A stretch of 64,000 nucleotides of DNA from Neobittarella massiliensis (ex Bilen et al. 2018) (GTDB lineage: Bacteria > Bacillota > Clostridia > Oscillospirales > Ruminococcaceae): the NCBI RefSeq assembly GCF_900289145.1, contig NZ_OKQO01000004.1, forward strand, positions 248,001-312,000, read 5' to 3'. Below, in pieces: positions 54,750 to 62,480 of the stretch. The translations under genes and the position numbers were made by a program. The notes under the pieces are model-generated. The model was not told where the DNA came from and did no database searches. It worked only from the letters and a program-made list of their open reading frames with translations. The stretch's first letter is position 1; every line of letters begins with the position of its first letter.

Positions 54750-55205
54750 CTTTTTGCGCAATAGGTCACCCGAAATTCAGGTAAAGATAAGACCCACCCT
54801 CCCGCCAGGCAGCGCAAAAAGTGTAAGAACAGCTCTCGGAACACAGTTCCGCGCGCCGCGAAGCGGCAGCGCTGTTCTTACAGCCACAGGGTCGATTTGA
54901 GAGTGAGCTTTTTGCGCAATAGGTCACCCAAAATACAGGAAAAAGATAAGACCTATCCTCCCGCCGGGCAGCGCAAAAGTGTAAAAACAGCTCTCGGAAC
55001 ACAGTTCCTCGCACCGCGAAGCGGCAGCGCTGTTCTTACGGTCACAGGGCCGATTCAAGGGTGGGCTTTTTGCGCAATAGGTCACCCAAAATACAGGTAA
55101 AGATAAGACCTACCCTCCCGTTAGGCAGCGCAAAAAGTGTAAGAACAGCTCTCGAAACACAGTTCCTCGCGCCGCGAAACAGCAGCGCTGTTCTTGTGGC
55201 TGACG
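54749..55205 (+). repeat. Three tandem 158-bp structured repeats inside an ABC operon
   Basis: Units start at 54749, 54907 and 55065, each with GCTTTTTGCGCAATAGGTCA. The first begins at the last base of the preceding gene's stop codon. Each carries a hairpin: in unit 1 GTAAGAACAGC (54823-54833) pairs perfectly with GCTGTTCTTAC (54871-54881), with an inner GCCGC-GAA-GCGGC. Units 2 and 3 keep the outer arms with one or two changes; the inner hairpin is decayed in unit 3. The short frames across it look noncoding. It may be a dispersed intergenic element or a structured RNA controlling importer stoichiometry. Confidence 0.9.
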
Positions 55206-55346
55206 ATACGCTTTTTGGCGAAAAATTGGATATTTTCCATCACATCCTAGTGTAAAAAAGATCTCAGCGCCGATATCGGCATTTCGCGCAGGCAGAGCCA
55301 GGCGGGCAGCCGTCTGGCTCTACGCTGCGGCCAAAGGAGAGAGAAC
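55206..55346 (+). other. Leader between repeats and permease gene
   Basis: Holds a perfect 8-bp hairpin AGAGCCAG/CTGGCTCT (55294-55321) and the AAAGGAGAG ribosome-binding site. No gene is seen. Confidence 0.5.
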
Positions 55347-56012
55347 GTGAACTTAGACTTTAGTGTCATTCCCAAATACATGCCGCTGTTTTTTAAGTCC
55401 ATCGGCATGACCTTACAGATCACCGGCCTGTCCCTACTGTTGGGCTTTGTCATCGCCATTCCGCTCACGCTGTGCAAGATATCGCGCAGCAGAGTGTTGC
55501 GGGGCATCGCCTACTTCTACACCTCCATATTCCGCGGTGTTCCCCAGCTGGTGCAGCTGTTTTTGGTGTACTTTGCCGTCCCCCAGCTATTTGCCTACAA
55601 GATCACCGCCATGCAGGCCAGCGTATTGGCTTTTGCCTGCAACTCGGCCGCCTTTTTGTCAGAGAACCTGCGCGGTGGTATCCAGGCAGTAGATGCGGGT
55701 CAGCGCGAGGCGGCCATCGCTCTGGGGGTACCCTATCCGCGTATGATGTGCGATATCATCTTTCCCCAGGCGATCAAGAGCACACTGCCCAGCGTCATCA
55801 ACGAGATCATCAACCTGCTCAAAGGTACTTCGCTGGTGGCCACCATCGGTCTGGTAGATATTATGCGCACCGCCCAGCTGGTAATGAACTCCACCTATAA
55901 GGCGTTTGAACCACTCTTGGTATCGGCGCTCATCTACTACATCATCGTCATGCTGCTGACGCTGCTGGCCCACCTGGTTGAGAGGAAGGTACATAAGAGT
56001 GATAAGCGTTAA
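55347..56012 (+). CDS. Polar amino-acid ABC transporter permease
   Basis: 221 residues, about five helices, HisM/GlnP type. The EAA loop is seen in QREAAIALGVPYPRMMCDIIFPQA. GTG 55347 follows AAAGGAGAG. It is a single permease gene, so the transporter is probably a permease homodimer. Confidence 0.93.
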   Translation: MNLDFSVIPKYMPLFFKSIGMTLQITGLSLLLGFVIAIPLTLCKISRSRVLRGIAYFYTSIFRGVPQLVQLFLVYFAVPQLFAYKITAMQASVLAFACNSAAFLSENLRGGIQAVDAGQREAAIALGVPYPRMMCDIIFPQAIKSTLPSVINEIINLLKGTSLVATIGLVDIMRTAQLVMNSTYKAFEPLLVSALIYYIIVMLLTLLAHLVERKVHKSDKR

Positions 56013-56721
56013 AAATATCTATAAGGAATTTGGCGCGCTGGAGGTGCTCAAAGGCGTGTCGCTGGATATCCACAAAGGGGAGATCGTGGCGATCATCGGT
56101 CCCTCCGGGTCGGGAAAATCCACCTTGCTGCGGTGCATGAATTTGCTCGAAAAGCCATCTGGCGGCTCAATTTTTATCGACGGGCAAGATATCACCCAGA
56201 AAAAAGTAGACCTGATGTCGGTGCGCGAAAAGGTGGGGATGGTATTCCAGCACTTTAACCTCTTTCCCCACATGACCGTGTTGGGCAACATGACATATGC
56301 CCCCCGCAAAGTAAAAAAAGTGCCGCCCAAACAGGCCGAGAAAAAGGCGCTGCAGCTGCTGGCGCAGGTTGGACTGCCCGACAAGGCCAACGTGTACCCC
56401 GATACGCTTTCTGGCGGGCAGAAGCAGCGGGTGGCCATCGCCCGTGCGCTGGCCATGGACCCGGAAGTCATCCTGTTCGATGAGCCCACCAGCGCCCTGG
56501 ATCCCGAGATGGTAAAAGAGGTGTTGGGAGTCATCAAAAATCTGGCCGATACCGGCATCACGATGGTACTAGTGACCCACGAGATGGGCTTTGCCCGGGA
56601 ACTGGCCGACCGCATCTGCTTTTTAGACGAAGGCATATTGGTGGAGGACGCGCCGCCCGATGTGTTTTTCTCCACCCCCAAATCTGACCGCGCCCGTGTG
56701 TTTTTAGAGAAGGTGCTCTAA
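55999..56721 (+). CDS. Polar amino-acid ABC transporter ATP-binding protein
   Basis: 240 residues, GlnQ type. Walker A GPSGSGKST, Q-loop VFQHFNLFPHMTV, signature LSGGQKQRVAIARAL, Walker B VILFDEPTSALD, H-loop VTHEMGFA: all intact. GTG 55999 (MISVKNIYKEFG) has GAGGAAGG upstream and overlaps the permease gene by 14 bp. Confidence 0.95.
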   Translation: MISVKNIYKEFGALEVLKGVSLDIHKGEIVAIIGPSGSGKSTLLRCMNLLEKPSGGSIFIDGQDITQKKVDLMSVREKVGMVFQHFNLFPHMTVLGNMTYAPRKVKKVPPKQAEKKALQLLAQVGLPDKANVYPDTLSGGQKQRVAIARALAMDPEVILFDEPTSALDPEMVKEVLGVIKNLADTGITMVLVTHEMGFARELADRICFLDEGILVEDAPPDVFFSTPKSDRARVFLEKVL

Positions 56722-56751
56722 CAGCACCTCACGATAGAGAGGACGACCTAT

Positions 56752-57618
56752 ATGCAAGCTGTAAAATGGCCCCACGGCTGCAAGAGCGCGGCCATGTTTA
56801 CTTTTGACCTCGACGGCGACATCATCTGGCAAAACATGTCGTCTGACGAGCCCAACGCCGATAAACTCATCCGCGCACGCTCGGTGGGCCAGTACGGCCC
56901 TAACCGCTGTGTGGATATGATCCTGGATCTGCTCGACAAGTACGGGGTAAAGGCCACTTTTTTCGTTCCCGGCTACGTAGCCGAGCACAATCCCGCAGTT
57001 GTGAAAAAAATACATGCCGCCGGCCATGAGATCGGCAATCACGGCTATACCCACGAGCGCTTTGTGGAAAAAACGCGGGAGGAGCAGATCGAGATCATCG
57101 AAAAGACCCAGAAGATCATCAAAGATATCACCGGCACGGCGCCGGTGGGCTTTCGCACCCCGTCGGGCGATTGGGCGGTAGACACCCCCTACCTGCTGGA
57201 GGAGCGGGGCTTTTCCTACTCCAGTTCCATGCGCGGCGACGACCGGCCCTACCGCACCGTGCTCGATGGCCGGGTAACCGACTTTATCGAGATTCCCTCC
57301 AAGTGGGAACTGGACGATTATGTGGCGCAGGCCTACAATATCTATCCGGCTGAACCGGCAGGCCTCGACCGCATCTCCTGTTACCGCAATGTACAGCAAA
57401 ATTACCTGGCCGAATTTGCCGGTTACCACCGCTATGGGCTGTGTATCTCTTTCCTCATGCACCCACAGATATCCGGCGCACCGGGCCGCAATCAGATATT
57501 GGAAGAGATACTCAGAGAAGTCACCAGCCACCAAGACGTATGGGTGGCTACCGGCAGCCAGATCGCCGACTGGTGGCGGCAGACATACCCGGCCAGAGCA
57601 GTAGGGAGGGATAGATAA
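56752..57618 (+). CDS. NodB-fold hydrolase 1 (polysaccharide deacetylase family, PuuE/PgdA-like)
   Basis: 288 residues, no signal peptide. NodB motifs: FTFDLDGD (Asp pair), GNHGYTHE (HxxxH) and FRTPSGDWA. The long first loop (SVGQYGPNRCVDMILDLLDKYGVKATFFVPG) is typical of PuuE/HpPgdA-like enzymes, which include cytosolic cyclic-amide hydrolases (allantoinase, imidase) as well as deacetylases. Cytosolic location and neighbours favour the former. It is paired with the next gene after 2 bp. Confidence 0.85.
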   Translation: MQAVKWPHGCKSAAMFTFDLDGDIIWQNMSSDEPNADKLIRARSVGQYGPNRCVDMILDLLDKYGVKATFFVPGYVAEHNPAVVKKIHAAGHEIGNHGYTHERFVEKTREEQIEIIEKTQKIIKDITGTAPVGFRTPSGDWAVDTPYLLEERGFSYSSSMRGDDRPYRTVLDGRVTDFIEIPSKWELDDYVAQAYNIYPAEPAGLDRISCYRNVQQNYLAEFAGYHRYGLCISFLMHPQISGAPGRNQILEEILREVTSHQDVWVATGSQIADWWRQTYPARAVGRDR

Positions 57619-57620
57619 AC

Positions 57621-58475
57621 ATGTATACACAGCACCCCAAATGGCCGCAAAACATCCAGTGCGCAGCCATGATCACCGTCAATCTCGACGCCGAATACTT
57701 TTGGCTGCAGCTGGATGAACGGGCGGCCCACATGCCTAAAACGCTTTCGATGGGCCAGTACGGCATGACGCGCGGACTGGGCCGGTTACTGGATATCTTA
57801 CAGAGCTTTTCGATCAAGGCGACCTTTTTCGTCCCCGGCATCGTGGCCGAAAAATATGCCGGCTACATGAAAGACATCGTGTCTGCCGGACACGAGATCG
57901 CCTGCCACGGCTATCTGCACGAGAACTTGTCGCTGTTTGACCGCGCCCAACAGCAAGAACGGCTCAAAAAAGCGGTGGCCGCTATCGAAAAGTACAGTGG
58001 CGTTTCGCCTCGCGGTTTTCGTGCCCCCGAGGGGGACCTCACCCTGGAGACGCTGCAGATCGCCCACAGCTTAGGCATGTGTTATTCCAGCGACCTGAGC
58101 GATGACGACCGCCCCTACTTTATGCCGGTAGACGATGCCGGCACCCAAATGCTGCAGATACCTATCCAGTGGGCCAACTTCGATTTCCCCTATCTGGCCT
58201 TTAACTACCGGCCGGCTTTTCCCACCGGTCAGGGCAGGGTAGCACCTTACAGCAGTATGCTCTCGAACTGGAAGGATGAGTTTACCGGCCACTACACCCA
58301 TCACCTGTGTTACGTCATGCAATTAGATCCCCAAACGATCGGTAACCCCGGCCGCTCAGCCATACTCGAAGAGTTTTTGACCTTTGTCAAAGATAAGCCC
58401 GGGGTGTGGTTTGCTACCGGCAGCGAAATGTACGACTACTGTCGTCAAAATGAGTCGGAGATCCTGCACCGGTAA
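57621..58475 (+). CDS. NodB-fold hydrolase 2, paralogue of the preceding gene
   Basis: 284 residues, same architecture: VNLDAEYFWL, SMGQYGMTRGLGRLLDILQ, ACHGYLHEN and FRAPEGDLT. It is clearly paralogous to the gene just upstream but diverged, so the two may form a heteromer or act on successive substrates. It is last in the ArgH-like operon and is followed by a strong terminator. Confidence 0.85.
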   Translation: MYTQHPKWPQNIQCAAMITVNLDAEYFWLQLDERAAHMPKTLSMGQYGMTRGLGRLLDILQSFSIKATFFVPGIVAEKYAGYMKDIVSAGHEIACHGYLHENLSLFDRAQQQERLKKAVAAIEKYSGVSPRGFRAPEGDLTLETLQIAHSLGMCYSSDLSDDDRPYFMPVDDAGTQMLQIPIQWANFDFPYLAFNYRPAFPTGQGRVAPYSSMLSNWKDEFTGHYTHHLCYVMQLDPQTIGNPGRSAILEEFLTFVKDKPGVWFATGSEMYDYCRQNESEILHR

Positions 58476-58508
58476 TGGTAAAAAGGTGCTGCTGTCGACA
58501 GTCAGCAC

Positions 58509-58548
58509 CAGATAAAAAAGAGCAGCACCGTGCTGCTCTTTTTTATCT
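58509..58548 (+). terminator. Intrinsic terminator of the ArgH-like operon
   Basis: AGATAAAAAAGAGCAGCAC/GTGCTGCTCTTTTTTATCT perfect long stem with a very short loop. Confidence 0.93.
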
Positions 58549-58669
58549 GGAAGGAAATTTGTGAAAAAGCAAGGTGAAAATAGGAAAATGCCGTTGACTT
58601 TTTGTTCTGGATACGATAAAATTAAAAAGCTGTAGTTACGGCCGTGAGCTACAACTGCGCACTGTGTAC

Positions 58670-58746
58670 CGAGGCGTAGCTCAGTTTGGTAGAGTGCCTG
58701 GTTTGGGACCAGGATGCCGCAGGTTCAAGTCCTGTCGCCTCGACCA
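58670..58746 (+). tRNA. tRNA-Pro (TGG)
   Basis: 77 bases with CCA. Acceptor CGAGGCG/CGCCTCG, anticodon arm CCTGG-TTTGGGA-CCAGG giving TGG, T-arm GGTTCAAGTCC. Confidence 0.97.
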
Positions 58747-58763
58747 TTTAAAACCAAATATGC

Positions 58764-58848
58764 GGTGGAGTTCCCGAGTGGCCAAAGGGGGCAGACTGTA
58801 AATCTGTTGTCAGTGACTTCGATGGTTCGAATCCATCCTCCACCACCA
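58764..58848 (+). tRNA. tRNA-Tyr (GTA), copy 2
   Basis: Same 85 bases as the minus-strand copy at 51179-51263. It follows tRNA-Pro by 17 bp and is cotranscribed with it. Confidence 0.97.
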
Positions 58849-58850
58849 TA

Positions 58851-58885
58851 AAAAAGCCTGTACCCATCGGTACAGGCTTTTTTAT
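58851..58885 (+). terminator. tRNA operon terminator
   Basis: AAAAAAGCCTGTACC-CATC-GGTACAGGCTTTTTTA, right after the tRNA-Tyr. Confidence 0.92.
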
Positions 58886-58985
58886 GCATCCAAGTACAAA
58901 GTATCTGGCCCAATATATGGTGTGTCGCCACCTGCTTTATATAATAGCCCCGATAAGATGTGCATCAACACAGAATTTTGGTAGC

Positions 58986-59036
58986 AAAAAGCAGCGCCAA
59001 TGTGCTCTATTTTAAAGAGCTTTGGCGCTGTTTTTA
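58986..59036 (-). terminator. Terminator of the HxlR regulator gene
   Basis: On the minus strand CAGCGCCAA and TTGGCGCTG pair around a region that itself forms GCTCT/AGAGC; the following TTTTT completes it. Confidence 0.85.
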
Positions 59037-59045
59037 CGAGTTTTT

Positions 59046-59372
59046 CTATTTGGCGCTTTTTTGATAATTGAGTCCCCATATCTCCATAGCTTTTATAATG
59101 GGACGCATGGATTCCCCCAATTCGCTCAGGGCGTATTCTACCCGGGGTGGCACTTCGGGATAGGCGGTGCGGGTGACGATCCCGTCGTCTTCCATCGAGC
59201 GCAAGCTGTCGGTCAGCACCTTCTGACTGATACCCTCCAGATCCTTGCGTAGCTCGTTGAATCGCCACGGCCGAGCGAGCAGATTTCTGATGATCAGCAG
59301 TTTCCATTTGCTGCCGATCATCTGTACGGTGGTCGCAACGGGGCATGCAGGCATCTCTGCTTTGGTCAGCAC
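59046..59372 (-). CDS. HxlR-family winged-helix regulator
   Basis: 108 residues. The HxlR signature CPVATTVQMIGSKWKLLIIRNLL with its N-terminal Cys, followed by RFNELRKDLEGISQKVLTDSLRSMEDDGIV (recognition helix and wing), is complete. These regulators often sense redox or reactive carbonyls through the Cys. GTG 59372 follows AAGGAGGT. It is transcribed divergently from the ACG-repeat peptide cluster and is the natural candidate for its regulator. Confidence 0.92.
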   Translation of the reverse strand: MLTKAEMPACPVATTVQMIGSKWKLLIIRNLLARPWRFNELRKDLEGISQKVLTDSLRSMEDDGIVTRTAYPEVPPRVEYALSELGESMRPIIKAMEIWGLNYQKSAK

Positions 59373-59424
59373 AATGAATACCTCCTTAAATAGCTGTTAG
59401 ATCAAAATATAATGTTACATGCCT

Positions 59425-59454
59425 ATTATACGATACTACTCTATTTGCGTGTAA
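59425..59454 (-). promoter_or_regulatory. Promoter of the HxlR gene
   Basis: Minus strand TTACAC (59454-59449), 18-bp spacer, TATAAT (59430-59425). Confidence 0.55.
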
Positions 59455-59555
59455 GCAGTATTGTAAAATTTTTTAATACCGCTTATATTTTTGACCTCTA
59501 TAAGCCCGAGGCGGCGCAAAAGTCACCTCAAGGTAACTGTGTTATAAAAAAGTGC

Positions 59556-59587
59556 GTACTTGTGACCGAAAAATAAAATCGTACAAT
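59556..59587 (+). promoter_or_regulatory. Promoter of the ACG-repeat peptide cluster
   Basis: TTGTGA (59560-59565), 16-bp spacer, TACAAT (59582-59587), about 67 bp before the peptide start codon. GTGCGTAC and neighbouring AAGT/ACTT half-sites overlap the -35 and may be the HxlR operator. Confidence 0.6.
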
Positions 59588-59653
59588 TAGAATTACAGAG
59601 AGCAAAACAGCAACAGCAACAGCACTCTGAATACAAAAGTGGAGGTCACAGTT

Positions 59654-59869
59654 ATGGCACTCTCAAACATCTTTGGATGGAACGAAAAAGAAACGGTATC
59701 TTCCGCCTGCGGTGCAGCAGATAGGCCGGAGGAAAGTCCCGCCGCCTGCGGTACCGCCTGTGGCGCCGGCGACAGACCTGCCGAAGCACCTGCCGCCTGT
59801 GGCGCGGCGGACAAGCCGGAAGAAAAGCCCACTGCCTGTGGGGCGGCTTGCGGCGCTGGCGACAAGTAG
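59654..59869 (+). CDS. ACG-repeat RiPP precursor peptide
   Basis: 71 residues. A short N-terminal leader-like part (MALSNIFGWNEKETVSS) is followed by a repeat core. Units ACGAAD or ACGxACGAGD alternate with charged Pro/Glu linkers (RPEESPA, RPAEAPA, KPEEKPT). Six ACG triplets place Cys at residues 19, 32, 36, 49, 62 and 66. The peptide sits 98 bp upstream of a radical SAM/SPASM gene, matching the ACGX-repeat peptide systems described bioinformatically. The likely modification is Cys-based (thioether or similar), but the product is unknown. ATG 59654 has GGAGG about 8 bp upstream. Confidence 0.88.
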   Translation: MALSNIFGWNEKETVSSACGAADRPEESPAACGTACGAGDRPAEAPAACGAADKPEEKPTACGAACGAGDK

Positions 59870-59967
59870 CTTGTTCCATCGACCCGTTCCCGGTGTATAT
59901 CTTCGCCGGGAACTCAGAATTGCAAATCGGCCTGTCCGATCTTATATAAAGTGAGGATGCATCAAGT

Positions 59968-60999
59968 ATGAAACAGTATTTTGCCTTTCAGTGGCACATC
60001 ACCGATGCCTGCGACCAGCGCTGTAAACACTGCTATATCTTTTCAGAGGACACCCGCAAAGAGCCAGAGGCTATGAGCTGGCGGCAAATGCAGGACACGT
60101 TTTACAACTGCCTCGACTTTTGCAGAGTCTACGACCGGCTCCCGTACTTTTATCTCACGGGCGGCGATCCGATCCTGCACCCAGATTTTTGGAAGCTGCT
60201 GGCACTGATAAAGGAACACGATATCCCATTTACCATCCTCGGCAACCCGTTCCACTTGACCGATGCAGTTTGTCAAAAACTGCGAGAATACGGTTGCCAG
60301 AAATATCAACTCTCCATCGACGGCATGCGCCAGACCCACGATTGGTTCCGCAAGCCCGGTTCTTTCGACTGTACGCTCGAAAAGATCGCCTGCATTAAAA
60401 AAGCGGGTATGCGCGCGGTGATCATGACGACTGTATCGGGGACGAACATCAGCGAGGTGCCCGACATAATCGATACGGTCGTAGCGGCGGGGGCAGACAT
60501 CTTCGCCTTTGCCCGCTACTGCCCTACAAGCGAGGAAAAAGACACAGGCATGACCCCGCAGCAGTACCGGCAATTACTCGATACCTGCTACAAAAAGTTC
60601 CAGGCCTACGAAGCTGCCGGCTGCACGACTTATTTTAACAAAAAGGACCACCTCTGGACCCTCTATGAATACGAAAGAGGCATCTTTCAGATCCCAGAGG
60701 GTGCCGGGGAAAAGGTGATCTACGGCGGTTGTAACTGTGGCAACTGCCATATGACCATCCTGCCGACAGGGGAGATCTACGCCTGCCGCCGCGTGCAAAG
60801 CAGCAAAGTCGGCAATGTGTTTGAAGATCGACTCGCCGACGTGTGGATCTGTCAGATGGAGACCTACCGCGACTACACCAGGTTTGAAAAATGTTCTAGG
60901 TGTGAGCTGCTGCGCTTTTGCCGGGGCTGCCCCGCCGTAGCCAGCGGACAAAACGGAAATTTTTATGCCGCCGACCCCCAGTGCTGGAAGGAGGTTTAA
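59968..60999 (+). CDS. Radical SAM/SPASM peptide maturase, ACGX-system type
   Basis: 343 residues. The radical SAM cluster motif is CDQRCKHCY (Cys15, Cys19, Cys22), with a GGDP motif near residue 68. The C-terminal SPASM-type region has GGCNCGNCHMTILPTGEIYACRR and then CSRCELLRFCRGCPA and a final Cys (PQCWKEV), enough ligands for two auxiliary Fe-S clusters. It probably modifies the adjacent ACG-repeat peptide. It is followed by the nitroreductase gene only 4 bp downstream. Confidence 0.9.
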   Translation: MKQYFAFQWHITDACDQRCKHCYIFSEDTRKEPEAMSWRQMQDTFYNCLDFCRVYDRLPYFYLTGGDPILHPDFWKLLALIKEHDIPFTILGNPFHLTDAVCQKLREYGCQKYQLSIDGMRQTHDWFRKPGSFDCTLEKIACIKKAGMRAVIMTTVSGTNISEVPDIIDTVVAAGADIFAFARYCPTSEEKDTGMTPQQYRQLLDTCYKKFQAYEAAGCTTYFNKKDHLWTLYEYERGIFQIPEGAGEKVIYGGCNCGNCHMTILPTGEIYACRRVQSSKVGNVFEDRLADVWICQMETYRDYTRFEKCSRCELLRFCRGCPAVASGQNGNFYAADPQCWKEV

Positions 61000-61003
61000 A
61001 TAG

Positions 61004-61582
61004 GTGCAACTGTTTGAACTGATGAGGTATCGCCGCTCTATCCGCAAGTATAAAGACCAGCAGATCGCACGATGCGACCTGGAAAAGATCATCGAGGCCG
61101 GCCTGTATGCGCCCAGCGCCGGCGGTGGCCAGCGCGCCGCGATTATCGCCCTTCGCAATCAGGCTCTCTGTCAAAAAGTCGGGCAGCTCAATATCGCCAG
61201 ATTCGACCGGCAGCAGCTGGCCGGCTCTTACGTCTCTTCCGAGCAGCCGAGTATCATCGATGACCCCTCCCTCAAAAGTGGATTTTACGGTGCACCGACC
61301 GTCTGCATGGTCCTGTGCCCAAAAAACTTTTTATACAGTATCCCCGACGCATTTTGCTGTGCAGAAAACATGGTGTTGGCGGCGACAGAGCTGGGCATCT
61401 CCTCCTGTATCGTAGCTCGGGGAGAAGATACCTTTGCCGGTGAGGCCGGTGCTGCGCTCTTGCGGGAGTGGAAAGTACCCGACAGCTATGTTGTGCGGTG
61501 CTTTGTTCTGCTCGGTTACTGTGCGGGAGCCTATCCCGCCGCCAAGCCCCGAAAAGACGGGCGCAGCCTTATCATCGAGTGA
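61004..61582 (+). CDS. Nitroreductase-family flavoprotein
   Basis: 192 residues. Nitroreductase FMN-binding start ELMRYRRSIRKYKDQQI and GLYAPSAGGGQRA, and GAPTVCMVLCPK and AENMVLAATELGISSC in the middle. Family members use NAD(P)H and FMN to reduce nitro, quinone or thiazoline-type groups; some oxidise RiPP azolines. The start codon is GTG at 61004 after GGAGG. It is in the same operon as the peptide and maturase. Confidence 0.9.
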   Translation: MQLFELMRYRRSIRKYKDQQIARCDLEKIIEAGLYAPSAGGGQRAAIIALRNQALCQKVGQLNIARFDRQQLAGSYVSSEQPSIIDDPSLKSGFYGAPTVCMVLCPKNFLYSIPDAFCCAENMVLAATELGISSCIVARGEDTFAGEAGAALLREWKVPDSYVVRCFVLLGYCAGAYPAAKPRKDGRSLIIE

Positions 61583-61592
61583 GGTGGATCTT

Positions 61593-62207
61593 ATGGACGC
61601 ACAGACCTGTTTAGAAAAATTGCGATACGTGGGAGTACTCAATTTTGCTACGGTGGGGCTGGATGGAACGCCGCAGGTGCGGTGTATAAGCGCCATCCAC
61701 TATACACCGGACACGCTTTACTTTTTCACTGCGCGGGGCAAAGAGTTCTGCCGTGAATTGCTGCGCGATGGGCGGGTGCAGATACTGGCTTTTACCCGTT
61801 ACAAGGAGATGATCCGCATCTCTGCCAAGGCGGTACCGGTCCCCCGGGCCGAGCAGAAAAAATATATTGATAGGATCTTTGCCGAGCAGCCCTATCTCTC
61901 AAATGTCTATCCCGGCGACACGAGAAAGATCGGGGTCGTATTTGCCGCTGGCGACCTGCAGATCGAATATTTCGATCTCGGTGTGCGCCCGATCTTTCGG
62001 GCGTGTTATACAATCGGCAGCGGTAAACGCAAGCTGCGGGGCTACCGGATAACAGACCGCTGTATCCGCTGTGGAAAATGTCTGCGCGTCTGCCCACAGC
62101 AGTGCATCCAGACGGGAGCTCCCTACCACATCCAACAGGCGCACTGTCTGCACTGCGGCAGTTGCTTTGAAAATTGTCCGGTCCAGGCAGTAGAGCGGAG
62201 AACTTGA
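61593..62207 (+). CDS. Pyridoxamine-5'-phosphate-oxidase-like flavoprotein fused to a 2[4Fe-4S] ferredoxin
   Basis: 204 residues. Residues 1-145 form a PNPOx-type split-barrel flavin domain (LNFATVGLDGTPQVRCIS). Residues 155-200 hold two 4Fe-4S motifs: Cys157/160/163/167 in CIRCGKCLRVCP and Cys185/188/191/195 in CLHCGSCFENCP. It could feed electrons to the radical SAM enzyme or the nitroreductase. ATG 61593 has GAGGTGG upstream; the frame is open further upstream inside the nitroreductase gene. Last gene of the cluster. Confidence 0.9.
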   Translation: MDAQTCLEKLRYVGVLNFATVGLDGTPQVRCISAIHYTPDTLYFFTARGKEFCRELLRDGRVQILAFTRYKEMIRISAKAVPVPRAEQKKYIDRIFAEQPYLSNVYPGDTRKIGVVFAAGDLQIEYFDLGVRPIFRACYTIGSGKRKLRGYRITDRCIRCGKCLRVCPQQCIQTGAPYHIQQAHCLHCGSCFENCPVQAVERRT

Positions 62208-62327
62208 TGAGATCTGCGCACAGTATTGCCGGTAAGTCCGCTAAGGCGTCTTGCCGGTGTTGTCGGCGGTAAATTCGGGCGTTGCTTTCACTGCACGTCA
62301 GCGGGGCTGAAGTATCGCGCTCTCAAC

Positions 62328-62368
62328 AAAAAAGGTCCTATCCCGATTGGGATAGGACCTTTTTTGTA
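62328..62368 (+). terminator. Intrinsic terminator of the ACG-repeat cluster
   Basis: AAAAAAGGTCCTATCCC/GGGATAGGACCTTTTTT perfect stem with a short loop, about 120 bp after the last gene. Confidence 0.93.
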
Positions 62369-62480
62369 ATGGTTCAGTACGGGTATCTATCGGTTTTAAA
62401 TGCCTGGTGGGTCAGACCTCAGACGGCAACCGGGTAATTTCAGCGTATCGTGTGCGAGACGATCTGCGCTTTCTCCCCGA

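Noticed and set aside
54897-55255. Small ORFs of 64-67 codons repeated in the 158-bp units
   Set aside because: They repeat only because the DNA repeats, have no ribosome-binding sites and cross the hairpins.
59700-59870. Short direct repeats as a CRISPR array
   Set aside because: The repeats are in frame, degenerate and code for the ACG peptide; there are no unique spacers.
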